Below are positions 17,547 to 25,775 of a DNA stretch of 47,110 nucleotides, piece after piece. The DNA comes from Rhizobium subbaraonis. GTDB lineage: Bacteria; Pseudomonadota; Alphaproteobacteria; Rhizobiales; Rhizobiaceae. The stretch is taken from contig NZ_OBQD01000002.1 of assembly GCF_900220975.1 (NCBI RefSeq), forward strand, positions 432,558 through 479,667, written 5' to 3'. The translations under genes were made by a program, and so were the position numbers. The stretch's first letter is position 1. Each line of letters opens with the position of its first letter. Below the pieces are notes generated by a model that was not told the DNA's origin, searched no databases, and was given only the letters and a program-made list of their open reading frames with translations.

Positions 17547-18362
17547 ATGGCGAAAGTGGTTGTTGTTACATCGGGCAAGGGTGGCGTCGGCAAGACGACG
17601 TCCAGCGCTGCCCTCGGCGCTGCGCTTGCCCAGCGCGGCGAGAAGACCGTGGTGGTCGACTTCGACGTCGGCCTGCGGAACCTGGACCTGGTGATGGGTG
17701 CCGAGCGCCGGGTCGTCTACGACATCGTGAACGTGATCCAGGGCGATGCGAAGCTGCCGCAGGCCCTGATCCGCGACAAGCGTCTGGAAACGCTCTTCCT
17801 GCTGCCGGCCTCCCAGACCCGCGACAAGGACAGCCTGACTGCGGAAGGCGTCGAGCAGGTCATGAACGATCTGAAGCGGCACTTCGACTGGATCATCTGC
17901 GACAGCCCGGCTGGCATCGAACGCGGCGCGACGCTGGCCATGCGCCACGCCGACGTGGCTGTCGTCGTCACCAACCCGGAAGTCTCCTCGGTCCGCGATT
18001 CCGATCGCATCATCGGCCTTCTCGATTCCAAGACCGAAAAGGCGGAGCTGGGCGAGCGCATGGAGAAGCATCTGCTGCTCACGCGCTACGACGCCGTCCG
18101 CGCCGAACGCGGCGACATGCTGAAGGTCGACGATGTTCTTGAGATCCTGTCCATTCCGCTGCTCGGCATCGTGCCCGAAAGCATGGACGTATTGAAGGCG
18201 TCCAACATTGGTGCCCCGGTCACGCTGGCGGACAGCCGCAGCGCTCCGGCACTTGCCTATCTCGACGCCGCCCGCCGCCTTGCCGGCGAAACCGTCCCGA
18301 TGACCATTCCCGGCGAGAAGCGCGGGCTCCTGGGCAAGATTTTCGGACGGAGGGCAGCATGA
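17547..18362 (+). CDS. minD: Septum-site determining ATPase MinD
   Basis: A 271-residue ParA-type ATPase with deviant Walker A KGGVGKTT, Walker A' [15 protein letters not shown], Walker [12 protein letters not shown] and a C-terminal amphipathic membrane-targeting helix ([13 protein letters not shown]). It recruits MinC to the membrane and oscillates under MinE control to keep the Z-ring at midcell. Full length. The stop overlaps the minE start (ATG at 18359) by 4 bases. Confidence 0.97.
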   Translation: MAKVVVVTSGKGGVGKTTSSAALGAALAQRGEKTVVVDFDVGLRNLDLVMGAERRVVYDIVNVIQGDAKLPQALIRDKRLETLFLLPASQTRDKDSLTAEGVEQVMNDLKRHFDWIICDSPAGIERGATLAMRHADVAVVVTNPEVSSVRDSDRIIGLLDSKTEKAELGERMEKHLLLTRYDAVRAERGDMLKVDDVLEILSIPLLGIVPESMDVLKASNIGAPVTLADSRSAPALAYLDAARRLAGETVPMTIPGEKRGLLGKIFGRRAA

Positions 18363-18622
18363 GTATTTTCAGCCTCTTCCGCAAGCAGAACTCCGCTCCC
18401 ACGGCGCGCGAACGCTTGCAGGTCCTGCTGGCGCATGAGCGTGCATCGGTGGGCCAATCGGACCTCGTCGCCATCCTCAGGGAGGAAATCCTTGCGGTCA
18501 TCGCCAAGCATGTCGAGATCGACGACGAGAAGGTCAGCGTCAAGATGGAGCGCGGCGAGCACGTCACGACGCTCGAAGTCGATATCGAAATCCCCGTGAC
18601 CGTCACCGTTCGCGCTGCCTGA
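18359..18622 (+). CDS. minE: Cell division topological specificity factor MinE
   Basis: An 87-residue protein with the MinE layout: membrane-binding N-terminus [29 protein letters not shown], the MinD-contacting helix, and a C-terminal dimerisation sheet ending [22 protein letters not shown]. It stimulates MinD ATPase activity and drives oscillation. It is translationally coupled to minD and followed by a strong terminator. Confidence 0.96.
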   Translation: MSIFSLFRKQNSAPTARERLQVLLAHERASVGQSDLVAILREEILAVIAKHVEIDDEKVSVKMERGEHVTTLEVDIEIPVTVTVRAA

Positions 18623-18670
18623 GGCCGAAGACGGTCGGCATCCTTACGGCCAGTGAGTACCTGATCTCAA

Positions 18671-18726
18671 GGACGGCCACCGCAAAGCGCTTCGACAGCG
18701 TCTTGCGGTGGCCGCCCTTTTCGCGT
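18671..18726 (+). terminator. Rho-independent terminator of minCDE
   Basis: Perfect 11-bp stem GGCCACCGCAA (18675-18685) / TTGCGGTGGCC (18703-18713), extended outward by C-G and, past one mismatch, two G-C pairs. The loop is 17 bases. CCCTTTTCGCGTTTCCCC follows as a broken U-rich tail, about 50 bases past minE. Confidence 0.8.
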
Positions 18727-18808
18727 TTCCCCTTCCTCTCGGTGCCGCCCCGCGAGCTACCGCCATCCTCCGCATTGCATCCTCAAATTTTGCTGGACCG
18801 CATAACTA

Positions 18809-18841
18809 TTGATCTATATTCAATAGTGGAATGAAATTCAA
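18809..18841. promoter_or_regulatory. Tandem 15-bp palindromes upstream of the first shikimate-dehydrogenase-like gene
   Basis: TTGATCTATATTCAA (18809-18823) and TGGAATGAAATTCAA (18827-18841), starting exactly 18 bp apart, about 1.7 turns of DNA. Both fit T(T/G)GAATNNNATTC(C/A)A, a motif also found at 20471-20503, 25638-25652 and 41536-41568. The upstream site overlaps a plausible -10 (TATATT, 18815-18820). The 15-bp size and TGGA...TCCA ends resemble IclR-type operators. It is a predicted operator for the IclR regulator at 24830-25624. Confidence 0.68.
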
Positions 18842-18862
18842 TTTTCGTTGGAGGAGACGGAT

Positions 18863-19648
18863 ATGGAACTCAACGGTGCCCTGCGCCTACATTTCGTGAT
18901 TGGCGATCCGATCGCGCAGGTCAAGTCTCCGGCCGGCGTCACCGACATGCTCCAGGCCCGGGGTCTCAACGCCATCTGCATCCCTGGGCGCGTCGCGCCG
19001 GCGGACCTCGAAACATTCTGGGCCGGTGTCCGCACGCTTGAGAACCTCGACGGCGTCATCATCACCGTGCCGCACAAGATCGCGGCGATCGCCATGGCGG
19101 ACCGGCTCTCCGAGCGAGCTGCCTTCCTCGGCGCCGTCAACACGCTGCGCCGCACCGAGACCGGTTGGGAAGGGGACATGTTCGACGGTATCGGCCATGT
19201 CGCCGCCCTGCGGAAAGCCGGCTGCGTGCTGGAAGGCAAGCGGGCGCTGCTTGCCGGCGCCGGCGGTGCTGGCAGCGCGATCGCGCACGCACTCGTTCTC
19301 GCCGGCGTCGCCGAACTGGCCATACACGAAATGGATGACGCACGGCGCGGAAGCCTGATCGAGCGGCTGTCCTCGCTCGGCCTCGCAAAGATTACGGCGG
19401 GCAGCGCCGATCCGACCGGTTTTGATGTGGTGGTCAACGCGACGCCTGCCGGCATGAAGGAGGGCGACCCGCTGCCCTTCGATGCCGACAAGCTGACACC
19501 CGACATGTTCATTGGTGAAGTGATCACCAAGCCGGCGATCTCGCCCCTCGTCGCCAAAGCGCGCGCGATCGGCTGCAATGCCATTACCGGCACGGACATG
19601 TTCGTCGAAGTGCGCGATCTGATGGTCGACTATCTCTGCAGGACGTGA
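18863..19648 (+). CDS. Shikimate/quinate 5-dehydrogenase family protein (divergent)
   Basis: A 261-residue NAD(P)-dependent dehydrogenase. Family features: VIGDPIAQVKSP at the start (canonical GxPIxHSxSP, with the first serine of the substrate clamp replaced), TVPHK with the catalytic lysine, AVNTLRR, GDMFDGIG holding the catalytic Asp, AGAGGAGSA as nucleotide-binding loop, NATPAGM, and GTDMFVEVRDLM in place of the usual GxGMLVxQ. The altered clamp suggests a substrate other than shikimate, for example a quinate or ring-alcohol analogue. GGAGGAGACGG precedes ATG 18863. It heads a two-gene operon with the TIM-barrel gene and sits just behind tandem operators. Confidence 0.85.
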   Translation: MELNGALRLHFVIGDPIAQVKSPAGVTDMLQARGLNAICIPGRVAPADLETFWAGVRTLENLDGVIITVPHKIAAIAMADRLSERAAFLGAVNTLRRTETGWEGDMFDGIGHVAALRKAGCVLEGKRALLAGAGGAGSAIAHALVLAGVAELAIHEMDDARRGSLIERLSSLGLAKITAGSADPTGFDVVVNATPAGMKEGDPLPFDADKLTPDMFIGEVITKPAISPLVAKARAIGCNAITGTDMFVEVRDLMVDYLCRT

Positions 19649-19658
19649 GGATCCAATC

Positions 19659-20474
19659 ATGAGCCGCAGTTTCGCACTCGCCTTTCTGACCGTTCCCGAT
19701 CTCGGCCCGACCGAGGCGATCCGCGTCGCGGCCGAAACCGGATATGACAGCGTGGGCCTTCGGCTCCTGCCGGCAGCGGCGAGCGGCGAGGGGCCCTATC
19801 CCATTTTGACGGACGCCTCCGTGCTGGCCGAAGCGCGCGCCGCTTTAGACGATACCGGCATTCGCGTCGGCGACGTGGAGATCGTCCGGTTGAAACCGCA
19901 CACGAAGGTCGACGAATTCACAGGCTTTCTCGAATGTGCCGCCGCACTCGGCGCTGCAAACATACTCGTTGCCGGAGACGATCCCGAACCGGCGCGGTTG
20001 ACGCAGACCTTTGGCGCCTTTGCGCAACTGGCCGCACGCTATGGCCTCACCGCCGACCTCGAATTCATGCCCTGGACCGGAGTTCGCAACGCCGCGGAAG
20101 CCAAAGCGATCGTAGAGGGGGCCGGCCAGCCCAACGGCGGCGTGCTTGCGGACGCGCTGCATTGGGACCGTACCGGCGGCAAGGTCGAGGATCTGCAAAG
20201 CCTGCCTGCCAACCGCATTCACTACTTCCAACTCTGCGACGCGCCGGCCGAATACGATCGCAGTGACGCGGGGCTGATCAGCATCGCGCGCGGGGGAAGG
20301 CTGCTGCCGGGCGAGGGTGGCATAGACCTCCCCGCATTTGTTCGCGCCCTGCCTGCGGATGTACCGGTCAGCATCGAGATCGCATCTGCGGACCTCGTGC
20401 ACCGGCTGTCGCCCCGGGACAGGGCCACTCAGGCGCTCGCTGCCGCAAAGGCAACCATAGCGAATACTCTGTGA
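19659..20474 (+). CDS. Sugar-phosphate isomerase/epimerase-type TIM barrel, possible dehydroshikimate dehydratase
   Basis: A 271-residue xylose-isomerase-like (AP_endonuc_2) barrel. Probable metal ligands are in order: E135 (DLEFMPW), D165/H168 (LADALHWD), H188 or D194 (HYFQLCDAP) and E240 (VSIEIAS). This family includes 3-dehydroshikimate dehydratases that make protocatechuate, as well as sugar and inositol isomerases. It follows a shikimate-dehydrogenase-like gene by 10 bases and protocatechuate-pathway genes lie nearby, so dehydration or isomerisation of a ring ketone is the best inference. A hydroxypyruvate or inosose isomerase is the alternative. GAGGATCC precedes the ATG. Confidence 0.72.
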   Translation: MSRSFALAFLTVPDLGPTEAIRVAAETGYDSVGLRLLPAAASGEGPYPILTDASVLAEARAALDDTGIRVGDVEIVRLKPHTKVDEFTGFLECAAALGAANILVAGDDPEPARLTQTFGAFAQLAARYGLTADLEFMPWTGVRNAAEAKAIVEGAGQPNGGVLADALHWDRTGGKVEDLQSLPANRIHYFQLCDAPAEYDRSDAGLISIARGGRLLPGEGGIDLPAFVRALPADVPVSIEIASADLVHRLSPRDRATQALAAAKATIANTL

Positions 20475-20503
20475 ATGATATTCCGATATTGAATATTATT
20501 CCA
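20471..20503. promoter_or_regulatory. Tandem 15-bp palindromes upstream of the flavoprotein operon
   Basis: GTGAATGATATTCCG (20471-20485, overlapping the preceding stop codon) and TTGAATATTATTCCA (20489-20503), again starting 18 bp apart and matching T(T/G)GAATNNNATTC(C/A)A. They lie 127-159 bases upstream of the first flavoprotein start. They are predicted binding sites for the IclR regulator encoded at the end of this gene run. Confidence 0.72.
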
Positions 20504-20529
20504 TTTTGTGCATGATGAGCGGAGGCAAG

Positions 20530-20547
20530 TGCGTACCCGCGTACGCA
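20530..20547. promoter_or_regulatory. Perfect 7-4-7 palindrome in the flavoprotein leader
   Basis: TGCGTAC (20530-20536) and GTACGCA (20541-20547) around CCGC. A second perfect palindrome, AGGCAAGGCCTTGCCT, lies at 20598-20613 just before the ribosome site. Both are in the 155-base gap ahead of the flavoprotein genes, downstream of the tandem IclR-like sites. They could be a second operator or leader-RNA structure near the start codon. Confidence 0.45.
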
Positions 20548-20629
20548 GGAGGAGATACGCGCTTGGAGTTAGCGTCGTGTCGCGATGCTGGCAGAACAGG
20601 CAAGGCCTTGCCTCATGGAGGAGGCGGCA

Positions 20630-22411
20630 ATGAATGCAGTCCCTAAGGCTGGGAATACGGTTGCACCGGCCGCAGCGAACGAGAGCGTCACATGCGACGT
20701 GCTGGTGGTCGGCTCGGGTGCCGGCGGACTGTCCGCAGCCGTCGCGGCCGCGCATTTCGGGCTGAACGTCATCGTAGCCGAGAAGACCGAAATGTTCGGT
20801 GGCACGACGGCCTATTCCGGCGGCTGGCTATGGGTGCCGAACGCCCCGCATGCGCTCGCCGCAGGGAAGGGTGAAGACCCTGAGGGGCCAAAAGCCTATC
20901 TGCGTCACATTCTCGGCAACCGGTATGACGAAGCGATGATCGAAGGCTATCTGAGCGCCGCGCCGCGGATGCTGGACTTCTTCGAGCGCCATACGTGCGT
21001 GCATTTTCTGCCGGGCAGTGGCGTACCGGATTTTCATGGCAACGCGCCAGGTGCCGGAACAGGATGGCGATCCGTCGCCGCCGCCCCCTATGACGGTCGC
21101 AAGCTCGGCCGCCTCATCCAGAGCCTGCGCCCGCCCATCCCCGAGACGACGTTTCTCGGGATGGGCATAGCGTCGGGCGTCGACATGCGCATGTTTCTCA
21201 CCGCCATGCGTTCGCCGTCCGCGTTTGCCTATGTCACGCGACGCGTGCTGAAGCATGCACGCGACCTCCTCTTCCATCGCCGCGCGATGCAACTCGTCAA
21301 CGGTAATGCACTCGCCGCACGCCTGCTGCGTTCGGCAGCCGACAAGGGCGTGACGCTCTGGCCGAACGCGCCCGCCCGCGAACTGATCAGCGACGGCAGC
21401 GGGATAAAAGGGGCGGTGGTCGATACCCCCTCGGGTCGCGTTGCCGTCATTGCGGAACGCGGCGTGGTGCTGGCCACTGGCGGATTTCCTCATGATCCCG
21501 GTCGGCTGCATGATCTCCTGCCGCATGTGCGCGCCGGAACGCGGCATTGCTCTGCCGCGCCGGAGGCCAACACCGGTGACGGGCTGAGACTTGCGGAAAG
21601 CGCCGGCGGGCATGTGTCGGAACGGTTGAGCCACGCCGCAGCCTATGCGCCGGTCTCGCTCGTCCCGCGCCCGGACGGCACCGTCGGCCGCTTTCCGCAC
21701 CTCGTCGAGCGTGGCAAGCCGGGCATCATCGCGGTGATGGCAACAGGAAGGCGCTTCGTTGACGAAGGCGGCCCGTACCATGACTATGTCCGCGAGATGA
21801 TTGCCGCCACGCCAGCAGGCGAACCCGCCGTTTCCTGGCTGATCTGCGACCATCGGTTCCTGCGCCGCTACGGCCTGGGTGCAGTCAAGCCGGCACCGGT
21901 TCCCTTCGGACGCTGGCTGCGCAACGGATACCTGATCAAGGCAACATCCATCACGGCGTTGGCGAGACTCTGCGGCATCGATCCCGCCGGCCTGGAGCGG
22001 ACTGTCACGGACTTCAACCGTCATGCGATAAAGGGAGAGGATCCGCAGTTTCACCGCGGCACGACGCCCTACCAGCGCGCCCAGGGAGATCCCGACCACC
22101 GACCCAACCCCTGCATTGCGCCTATCGTGCGTGCGCCGTTCTATGCGGTGCGTGTCGTTCCGGGAAGCCTCGGCACTTTCGCCGGCGTCGAAACCGATAC
22201 TCGGGCCCGGGTGCTGGACGGCGCCGGTACACCGATCCCGGGGCTCTATGCGGCGGGAAACGATATGAACAGCATCATGTGTGGCAATTATCCGAGCGGC
22301 GGCATCACGCTCGGTCCGGCCATGACCTACGGATTCCTCGCCGCCGAAGCCATTGCAGGGCGCGATGCGGGCGAGACTGAAAGCCACGGGAGGAAAGAGA
22401 ATGTCGTCTGA
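20630..22411 (+). CDS. FAD-dependent dehydrogenase, 3-ketosteroid dehydrogenase/fumarate reductase type (copy 1)
   Basis: A 593-residue flavoprotein. Rossmann motif GSGAGG (28-33) with the acidic end at AEK (about 50-52), FAD loop GGTTAYSGGWLWVP (57-70), mid-protein RRFVDEGGPYHDYV, and C-terminal GLYAAGNDMNSIMCGNYPSGGITLGPAM. The YP-x-G-G segment near the C-terminus is where ketosteroid dehydrogenases carry catalytic Tyr and Gly. It probably introduces a double bond next to a ring ketone. The start at 20630 follows GGAGGAGG; in-frame starts upstream lack it. It overlaps the next flavoprotein gene by 11 bases and has a paralogue there and at 32245. Confidence 0.85.
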   Translation: MNAVPKAGNTVAPAAANESVTCDVLVVGSGAGGLSAAVAAAHFGLNVIVAEKTEMFGGTTAYSGGWLWVPNAPHALAAGKGEDPEGPKAYLRHILGNRYDEAMIEGYLSAAPRMLDFFERHTCVHFLPGSGVPDFHGNAPGAGTGWRSVAAAPYDGRKLGRLIQSLRPPIPETTFLGMGIASGVDMRMFLTAMRSPSAFAYVTRRVLKHARDLLFHRRAMQLVNGNALAARLLRSAADKGVTLWPNAPARELISDGSGIKGAVVDTPSGRVAVIAERGVVLATGGFPHDPGRLHDLLPHVRAGTRHCSAAPEANTGDGLRLAESAGGHVSERLSHAAAYAPVSLVPRPDGTVGRFPHLVERGKPGIIAVMATGRRFVDEGGPYHDYVREMIAATPAGEPAVSWLICDHRFLRRYGLGAVKPAPVPFGRWLRNGYLIKATSITALARLCGIDPAGLERTVTDFNRHAIKGEDPQFHRGTTPYQRAQGDPDHRPNPCIAPIVRAPFYAVRVVPGSLGTFAGVETDTRARVLDGAGTPIPGLYAAGNDMNSIMCGNYPSGGITLGPAMTYGFLAAEAIAGRDAGETESHGRKENVV

Positions 22412-24158
22412 CACTGAGCCGGGAACGATCGAGGAGGTCGACCTGCTGGTCTGCGGAGCGGGTGCAGGCGGCATGACGGCCGCGCTGGTGGCAGCTCTGG
22501 AGGGACTGAACGTCGTTCTCTGCGAAAAGACCGGCCAGGTGGGAGGTACGACATCCACCTCAGGCGGCACGACCTGGGTGCCCGGAACGCATCTGTCCGA
22601 ACTGGCCGGTGTGCCCGACAAAGTGGAGGATGCGCGGGCGTTCCTGGAATCCGTCGTTGCCAATCGCGGCGGCATCCGTCTTCGCGAGGCGTTTCTTGAC
22701 TCCGGCAGGCCGGCGATCGAGGAACTAGACCGCCGCACGGACGTGAAGTTCGTCGCAGCGACCGCCCATCCGGACTATCTCGACGGACCGGGCTCCGCCT
22801 ACGGCGGTAGGGCGCTGGCGCCCGTGATGTTCGACGGACGCCTGCTCGGGCGGGACGATTTCGCCCGTGTACGCCCGCCGCGCCCCGAATTCGTCGGCCT
22901 CGGCGGCATGATGGTCGGCCGGAACGAACTCGACGCGCTGCTTTCACCGCTGCGCTCGATCGGAAATTTCCGCAGTGCCGTGACGATCGTCGGCCGCTAT
23001 CTGCTGGATCGCCTCGGCTACCGGCGGGGAACGCGGCTGCTGATGGGCAATGCTCTGGTGGCGCGGCTGCTCCATAGTCTGCGCAAGGCGAAAGTGCCCA
23101 TCCTCTTCGAAACCGGCGTCACGGAACTGATCGTCGCAGACGGCCGCGTGGTCGGCGCGGTCATGGAAGGTCCGTCCGGCACGCGCCGCATCCGCGCCAG
23201 CAAGGGTGTCGTGCTGGCCACCGGCGGCGTCTGCTGGAACCGGACGATCCGTGAACGGCTCTTCCCCAAGGGCACGCGCGACTATTCGCTTGGCCCGGTC
23301 AGCAACACCGGCGACGGGGCGGACGTTGCAACAGCCGTCGGCGCGGGCTTCGATGACGGCGGCGATAGCCCGGCACTGTGGATGCCGTGCTCGTCCTACC
23401 GGCGCGCGGATGGTTCGCTGGCAGTGTGGCCGCATATCATCCTCGACCGTGCCAAGCCGGGCCTTCTGGCGGTTGACGCATCCGGCAGACGCTTCGTCAA
23501 TGAATCCGATTCCTATCACGACTTCGCGATGGGACAGATCAGAAACAACGCAATCCCCGCGCATCTGATCTGCGACAGTTCCTTCATCCGGCGATACGGG
23601 ATGGGGATGATCCTGCCGGGGGCGCGCAATCTGCGCGCGATGATCAAGGCAGGCTACGTCACCGAGGCAAAGACCCTTCGCGAGCTTGCGGAAAAAATCG
23701 GCTGCGAGGCGCCCGCACTTGCAGCCACGGTCGAAGCCTACAATCACTCGGCTGCGACGGGGGTAGACGAGGCGTTCGGACGCGGGCGCTCCGTCGTCAA
23801 CCGCTTCAACGGCGATCCGGCCATAGGCCCCAACCCCTGCATCGGGCCGATTGGAAACGGGCCGTACTATGCAATGGCAGTCCGCCCCTCCGACCTCGCC
23901 TCGAGCGCCGGCCTCTCCGGTGACGAATTCGGCCGGGTCCTCGACAGGGAAGGAGAGCCGATCGCCGGCCTCTACGCCTGCGGCAACGATCTCGCCTCGA
24001 TTTTTCGAGGCACCTACCCCGGACCGGGAACCACCATCGGCCCGGCGATAGTCTTCGGCTGGCGTGTCGCCAAGCATGCGGCCGGCAAGCTCAAGGACAC
24101 GCCCGACAACAGCGCCGGCGCAGGGACAGATGAAAGGAATTACCGTGCAACGCTATGA
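22401..24158 (+). CDS. FAD-dependent dehydrogenase, 3-ketosteroid dehydrogenase type (copy 2)
   Basis: A 585-residue paralogue of the preceding gene: VDLLVCGAGAGGMTAALVAA at the start, VGGTTSTSGGTTWVPG, GRRFVNESDSYHDF, and GLYACGNDLASIFRGTYPGPGTTIGPA at the end. The aromatic residue seen in the other copies' GGTTA-Y/F-SGG loop is Thr here, which may change substrate or reaction. The start at 22401 follows GGGAGGAAAGAG and lies inside the end of copy 1, so the two are translationally coupled. They may carry out successive desaturations of one ring or form a mixed complex. Confidence 0.85.
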   Translation: MSSDTEPGTIEEVDLLVCGAGAGGMTAALVAALEGLNVVLCEKTGQVGGTTSTSGGTTWVPGTHLSELAGVPDKVEDARAFLESVVANRGGIRLREAFLDSGRPAIEELDRRTDVKFVAATAHPDYLDGPGSAYGGRALAPVMFDGRLLGRDDFARVRPPRPEFVGLGGMMVGRNELDALLSPLRSIGNFRSAVTIVGRYLLDRLGYRRGTRLLMGNALVARLLHSLRKAKVPILFETGVTELIVADGRVVGAVMEGPSGTRRIRASKGVVLATGGVCWNRTIRERLFPKGTRDYSLGPVSNTGDGADVATAVGAGFDDGGDSPALWMPCSSYRRADGSLAVWPHIILDRAKPGLLAVDASGRRFVNESDSYHDFAMGQIRNNAIPAHLICDSSFIRRYGMGMILPGARNLRAMIKAGYVTEAKTLRELAEKIGCEAPALAATVEAYNHSAATGVDEAFGRGRSVVNRFNGDPAIGPNPCIGPIGNGPYYAMAVRPSDLASSAGLSGDEFGRVLDREGEPIAGLYACGNDLASIFRGTYPGPGTTIGPAIVFGWRVAKHAAGKLKDTPDNSAGAGTDERNYRATL

Positions 24159-24756
24159 AATTGCGACACTTTCGACCAGCATGGGGGCCGCACCTAAGGC
24201 CGCGCCCGCAATCGAGGCCTTTGCGAGCGAAGGAAAGGGACGCCTTCTCGGCATATTTTATGCCGACATCGGCGTACTCAACCGCGTGCTGGTCTTCCGC
24301 GGCTTCGAAACCGCAGCGGATTACGATGCGGAGCGCGAGCGCACATTGCGGGCTGCGAACCCCTTCGGCTCGGCCGAATGGCTGACCGGGCTGGAGCTTG
24401 AGGGCTACGCACCATTTCCTTTCCTGCCTCCGGTCGAGACCGGCAGCTTCGGTCCGGCCTACGAGTTTCGCACCTACGTGCTGAAGACCGGCGGACTGGA
24501 GCCGACAATCCGCGCCTGGGAAGCCGCTGTCCCGGCACGCACCGAACTGTCGAAGCTGGCGATCTGCATGTACGGCATCGACGGCAAACCGCGCATGACG
24601 CACATCTGGCCGTTTGCGTCCGTCAACGAGCGCGGCCAGATCCGCGCGGATTCCGTTGCCCAGGGCGTCTGGCCGCCAAAGGGCGGGCCGGACTGGCTGA
24701 CGACGGACATGCGCTCGACCATCGCGTTTCCGACGGCGAACTCCCCGTTGAAATAG
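24145..24756 (+). CDS. NIPSNAP family protein
   Basis: A 203-residue protein with two alpha/beta-barrel (NIPSNAP) repeats: QRYEIATLSTSMGAAPKAAPAIEAF in the first half and YEFRTYVLKTGGLEPTIRAWEAA in the second, ending GPDWLTTDMRSTIAFP. GTG at 24145 follows AAAGGA with good spacing; an in-frame ATG at 24130 is the alternative. It overlaps the flavoprotein stop, so it belongs to the same operon. The biochemical role of bacterial NIPSNAP proteins is mostly unknown; repeated pairing with flavoprotein dehydrogenases here suggests an accessory or isomerase-like role. Confidence 0.82.
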   Translation: MQRYEIATLSTSMGAAPKAAPAIEAFASEGKGRLLGIFYADIGVLNRVLVFRGFETAADYDAERERTLRAANPFGSAEWLTGLELEGYAPFPFLPPVETGSFGPAYEFRTYVLKTGGLEPTIRAWEAAVPARTELSKLAICMYGIDGKPRMTHIWPFASVNERGQIRADSVAQGVWPPKGGPDWLTTDMRSTIAFPTANSPLK

Positions 24757-24780
24757 AAAGCCGTAACTTCATGAAGCCAG

Positions 24781-24816
24781 AAAGCGGCCCGCCCGCAACA
24801 GGGGCGGGCCGTTTCT
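24781..24816. terminator. Bidirectional terminator between the flavoprotein operon and iclR
   Basis: Perfect stem CGGCCCGCCC (24785-24794) / GGGCGGGCCG (24802-24811), 7-base loop, flanked by AAAG on the left and TTTCTC on the right, so it can end transcripts from both the NIPSNAP gene and the convergent IclR gene. Confidence 0.85.
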
Positions 24817-24829
24817 CGTCTGGTGCCGT

Positions 24830-25624
24830 TCAGCCGTGCTTGTGCAGCCCGGGAAAGTATTTGGAGCCGTTGGCCGCGAGGCCGATCTCTTCGGCCGCGG
24901 CGGAAAGATGGGGCGCAAGCTCCGCCATCCGTTCGGGCGTCATGCGAACGGCAGGTGCTGCAATCGACAGGCAACTGATGACCTGTCCGCCGCTTCGCAC
25001 CGGCATTGCCATAGCAGCCATGCCAATGATGTAGCTGTCGACCGAGCGCGCATAGCCTCGCTTGCGCGTCTCGGCGAGAATTTCCAGAAGCTCGGCGATG
25101 GTGCGGGGCGCGCCCGGCCCCGACGGCTTGCTCGGATTGATCAATCCCTGGCGCGAGACCCTCTCCAGCGCCTCCTCATCGCTCATCGAGGCGAGCCATG
25201 CCTGCCCGCCGGCGCTGCTTGCGAGATGGACCACGACACCCTGTTCCTGGCCCGGATCGTAGCGCAAGCCACCCGTCGCCCCCTGTGCCACCGCAACCCA
25301 GATCAAATCGTCGCCGTCGATCACCGAAAGTCGAATCAGCTCGCCGCTCACCTGCGCCAGCCGGTCGAGAATCGGCTGCGCCACGTCGCCGACACCGGTT
25401 CGCCCGAGAAAGCCGACGCCGAGCGCGGCCAGCTTCATCGTCAGCGCATAGTCTCCCTGGTCCTGCACCTGGCGCACATAACCCAGTCTTATCAATTCGT
25501 TGAGCGTACGATGAACGCCGCTTGCCGGCTGGTTCACGCGTTGCGCAATATGGGAAACGGACAGGCCCGCCGGCCGCTCGGCCAGGAACTCGATGATATT
25601 CAGGGACTTCTCAAGGATGCTCAT
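24830..25624 (-). CDS. IclR-family transcriptional regulator of the catabolic island
   Basis: A 264-residue IclR protein: N-terminal winged helix (SILEKSLNIIEFLAERPAGLSVSHIAQRVNQPASGVHRTLNELIRLGYV) and a C-terminal GAF-like ligand domain (DPGQEQGVVVHLASSAGGQAWLA, IGMAAMAMPVRSGGQVISCLSIAAP). The start at 25624 (MSILEKS, with TTGGAACG upstream) is chosen over 25672. It converges on the flavoprotein/NIPSNAP operon. Its own promoter holds one copy of the 15-bp palindrome found in tandem at 18809, 20471 and 41536, which makes it the best candidate regulator of those promoters. The inducer is probably a hydroaromatic or aromatic acid. Confidence 0.9.
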   Translation of the reverse strand: MSILEKSLNIIEFLAERPAGLSVSHIAQRVNQPASGVHRTLNELIRLGYVRQVQDQGDYALTMKLAALGVGFLGRTGVGDVAQPILDRLAQVSGELIRLSVIDGDDLIWVAVAQGATGGLRYDPGQEQGVVVHLASSAGGQAWLASMSDEEALERVSRQGLINPSKPSGPGAPRTIAELLEILAETRKRGYARSVDSYIIGMAAMAMPVRSGGQVISCLSIAAPAVRMTPERMAELAPHLSAAAEEIGLAANGSKYFPGLHKHG

Positions 25625-25637
25625 GGGCGTTCCAATC

Positions 25638-25652
25638 TGGATTATCATTCCA
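25638..25652. promoter_or_regulatory. Predicted IclR autoregulatory site
   Basis: TGGATTATCATTCCA (perfect CTGGA-N7-TCCAG core at 25637-25653), 14 bases upstream of the iclR start. A matching right half (GTTCCA, 25629-25634) occurs 18 bp to the left with no matching left half, so the tandem arrangement is only partly present. Placement close to the start codon fits autorepression. Confidence 0.62.
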
Positions 25653-25714
25653 GTTTTGACACGCCCCCCCAAGCAGTCAAGCTATTTCGGCGGAGCGAGC
25701 ATGGTTACCGACGC

Positions 25715-25745
25715 AAAAGGCCGCACGCGCCAACCGCGTGCGGCC
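25715..25745 (-). terminator. Rho-independent terminator of pcaIJF
   Basis: Perfect 11-bp stem GGCCGCACGCG (25719-25729) / CGCGTGCGGCC (25735-25745) with a 5-base loop. In the minus-strand transcript it lies 30 bases past the pcaF stop and is followed by TTTTGCGTC. Confidence 0.88.
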
Positions 25746-25775
25746 GATGAAGGTTGTCAGCCGATAATCCCTGGT

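Noticed and set aside
20828-22738. 636-codon open frame on the minus strand
   Set aside because: It is antisense to the two flavoprotein genes, which have clear motifs; such frames are common shadows in GC-rich DNA.
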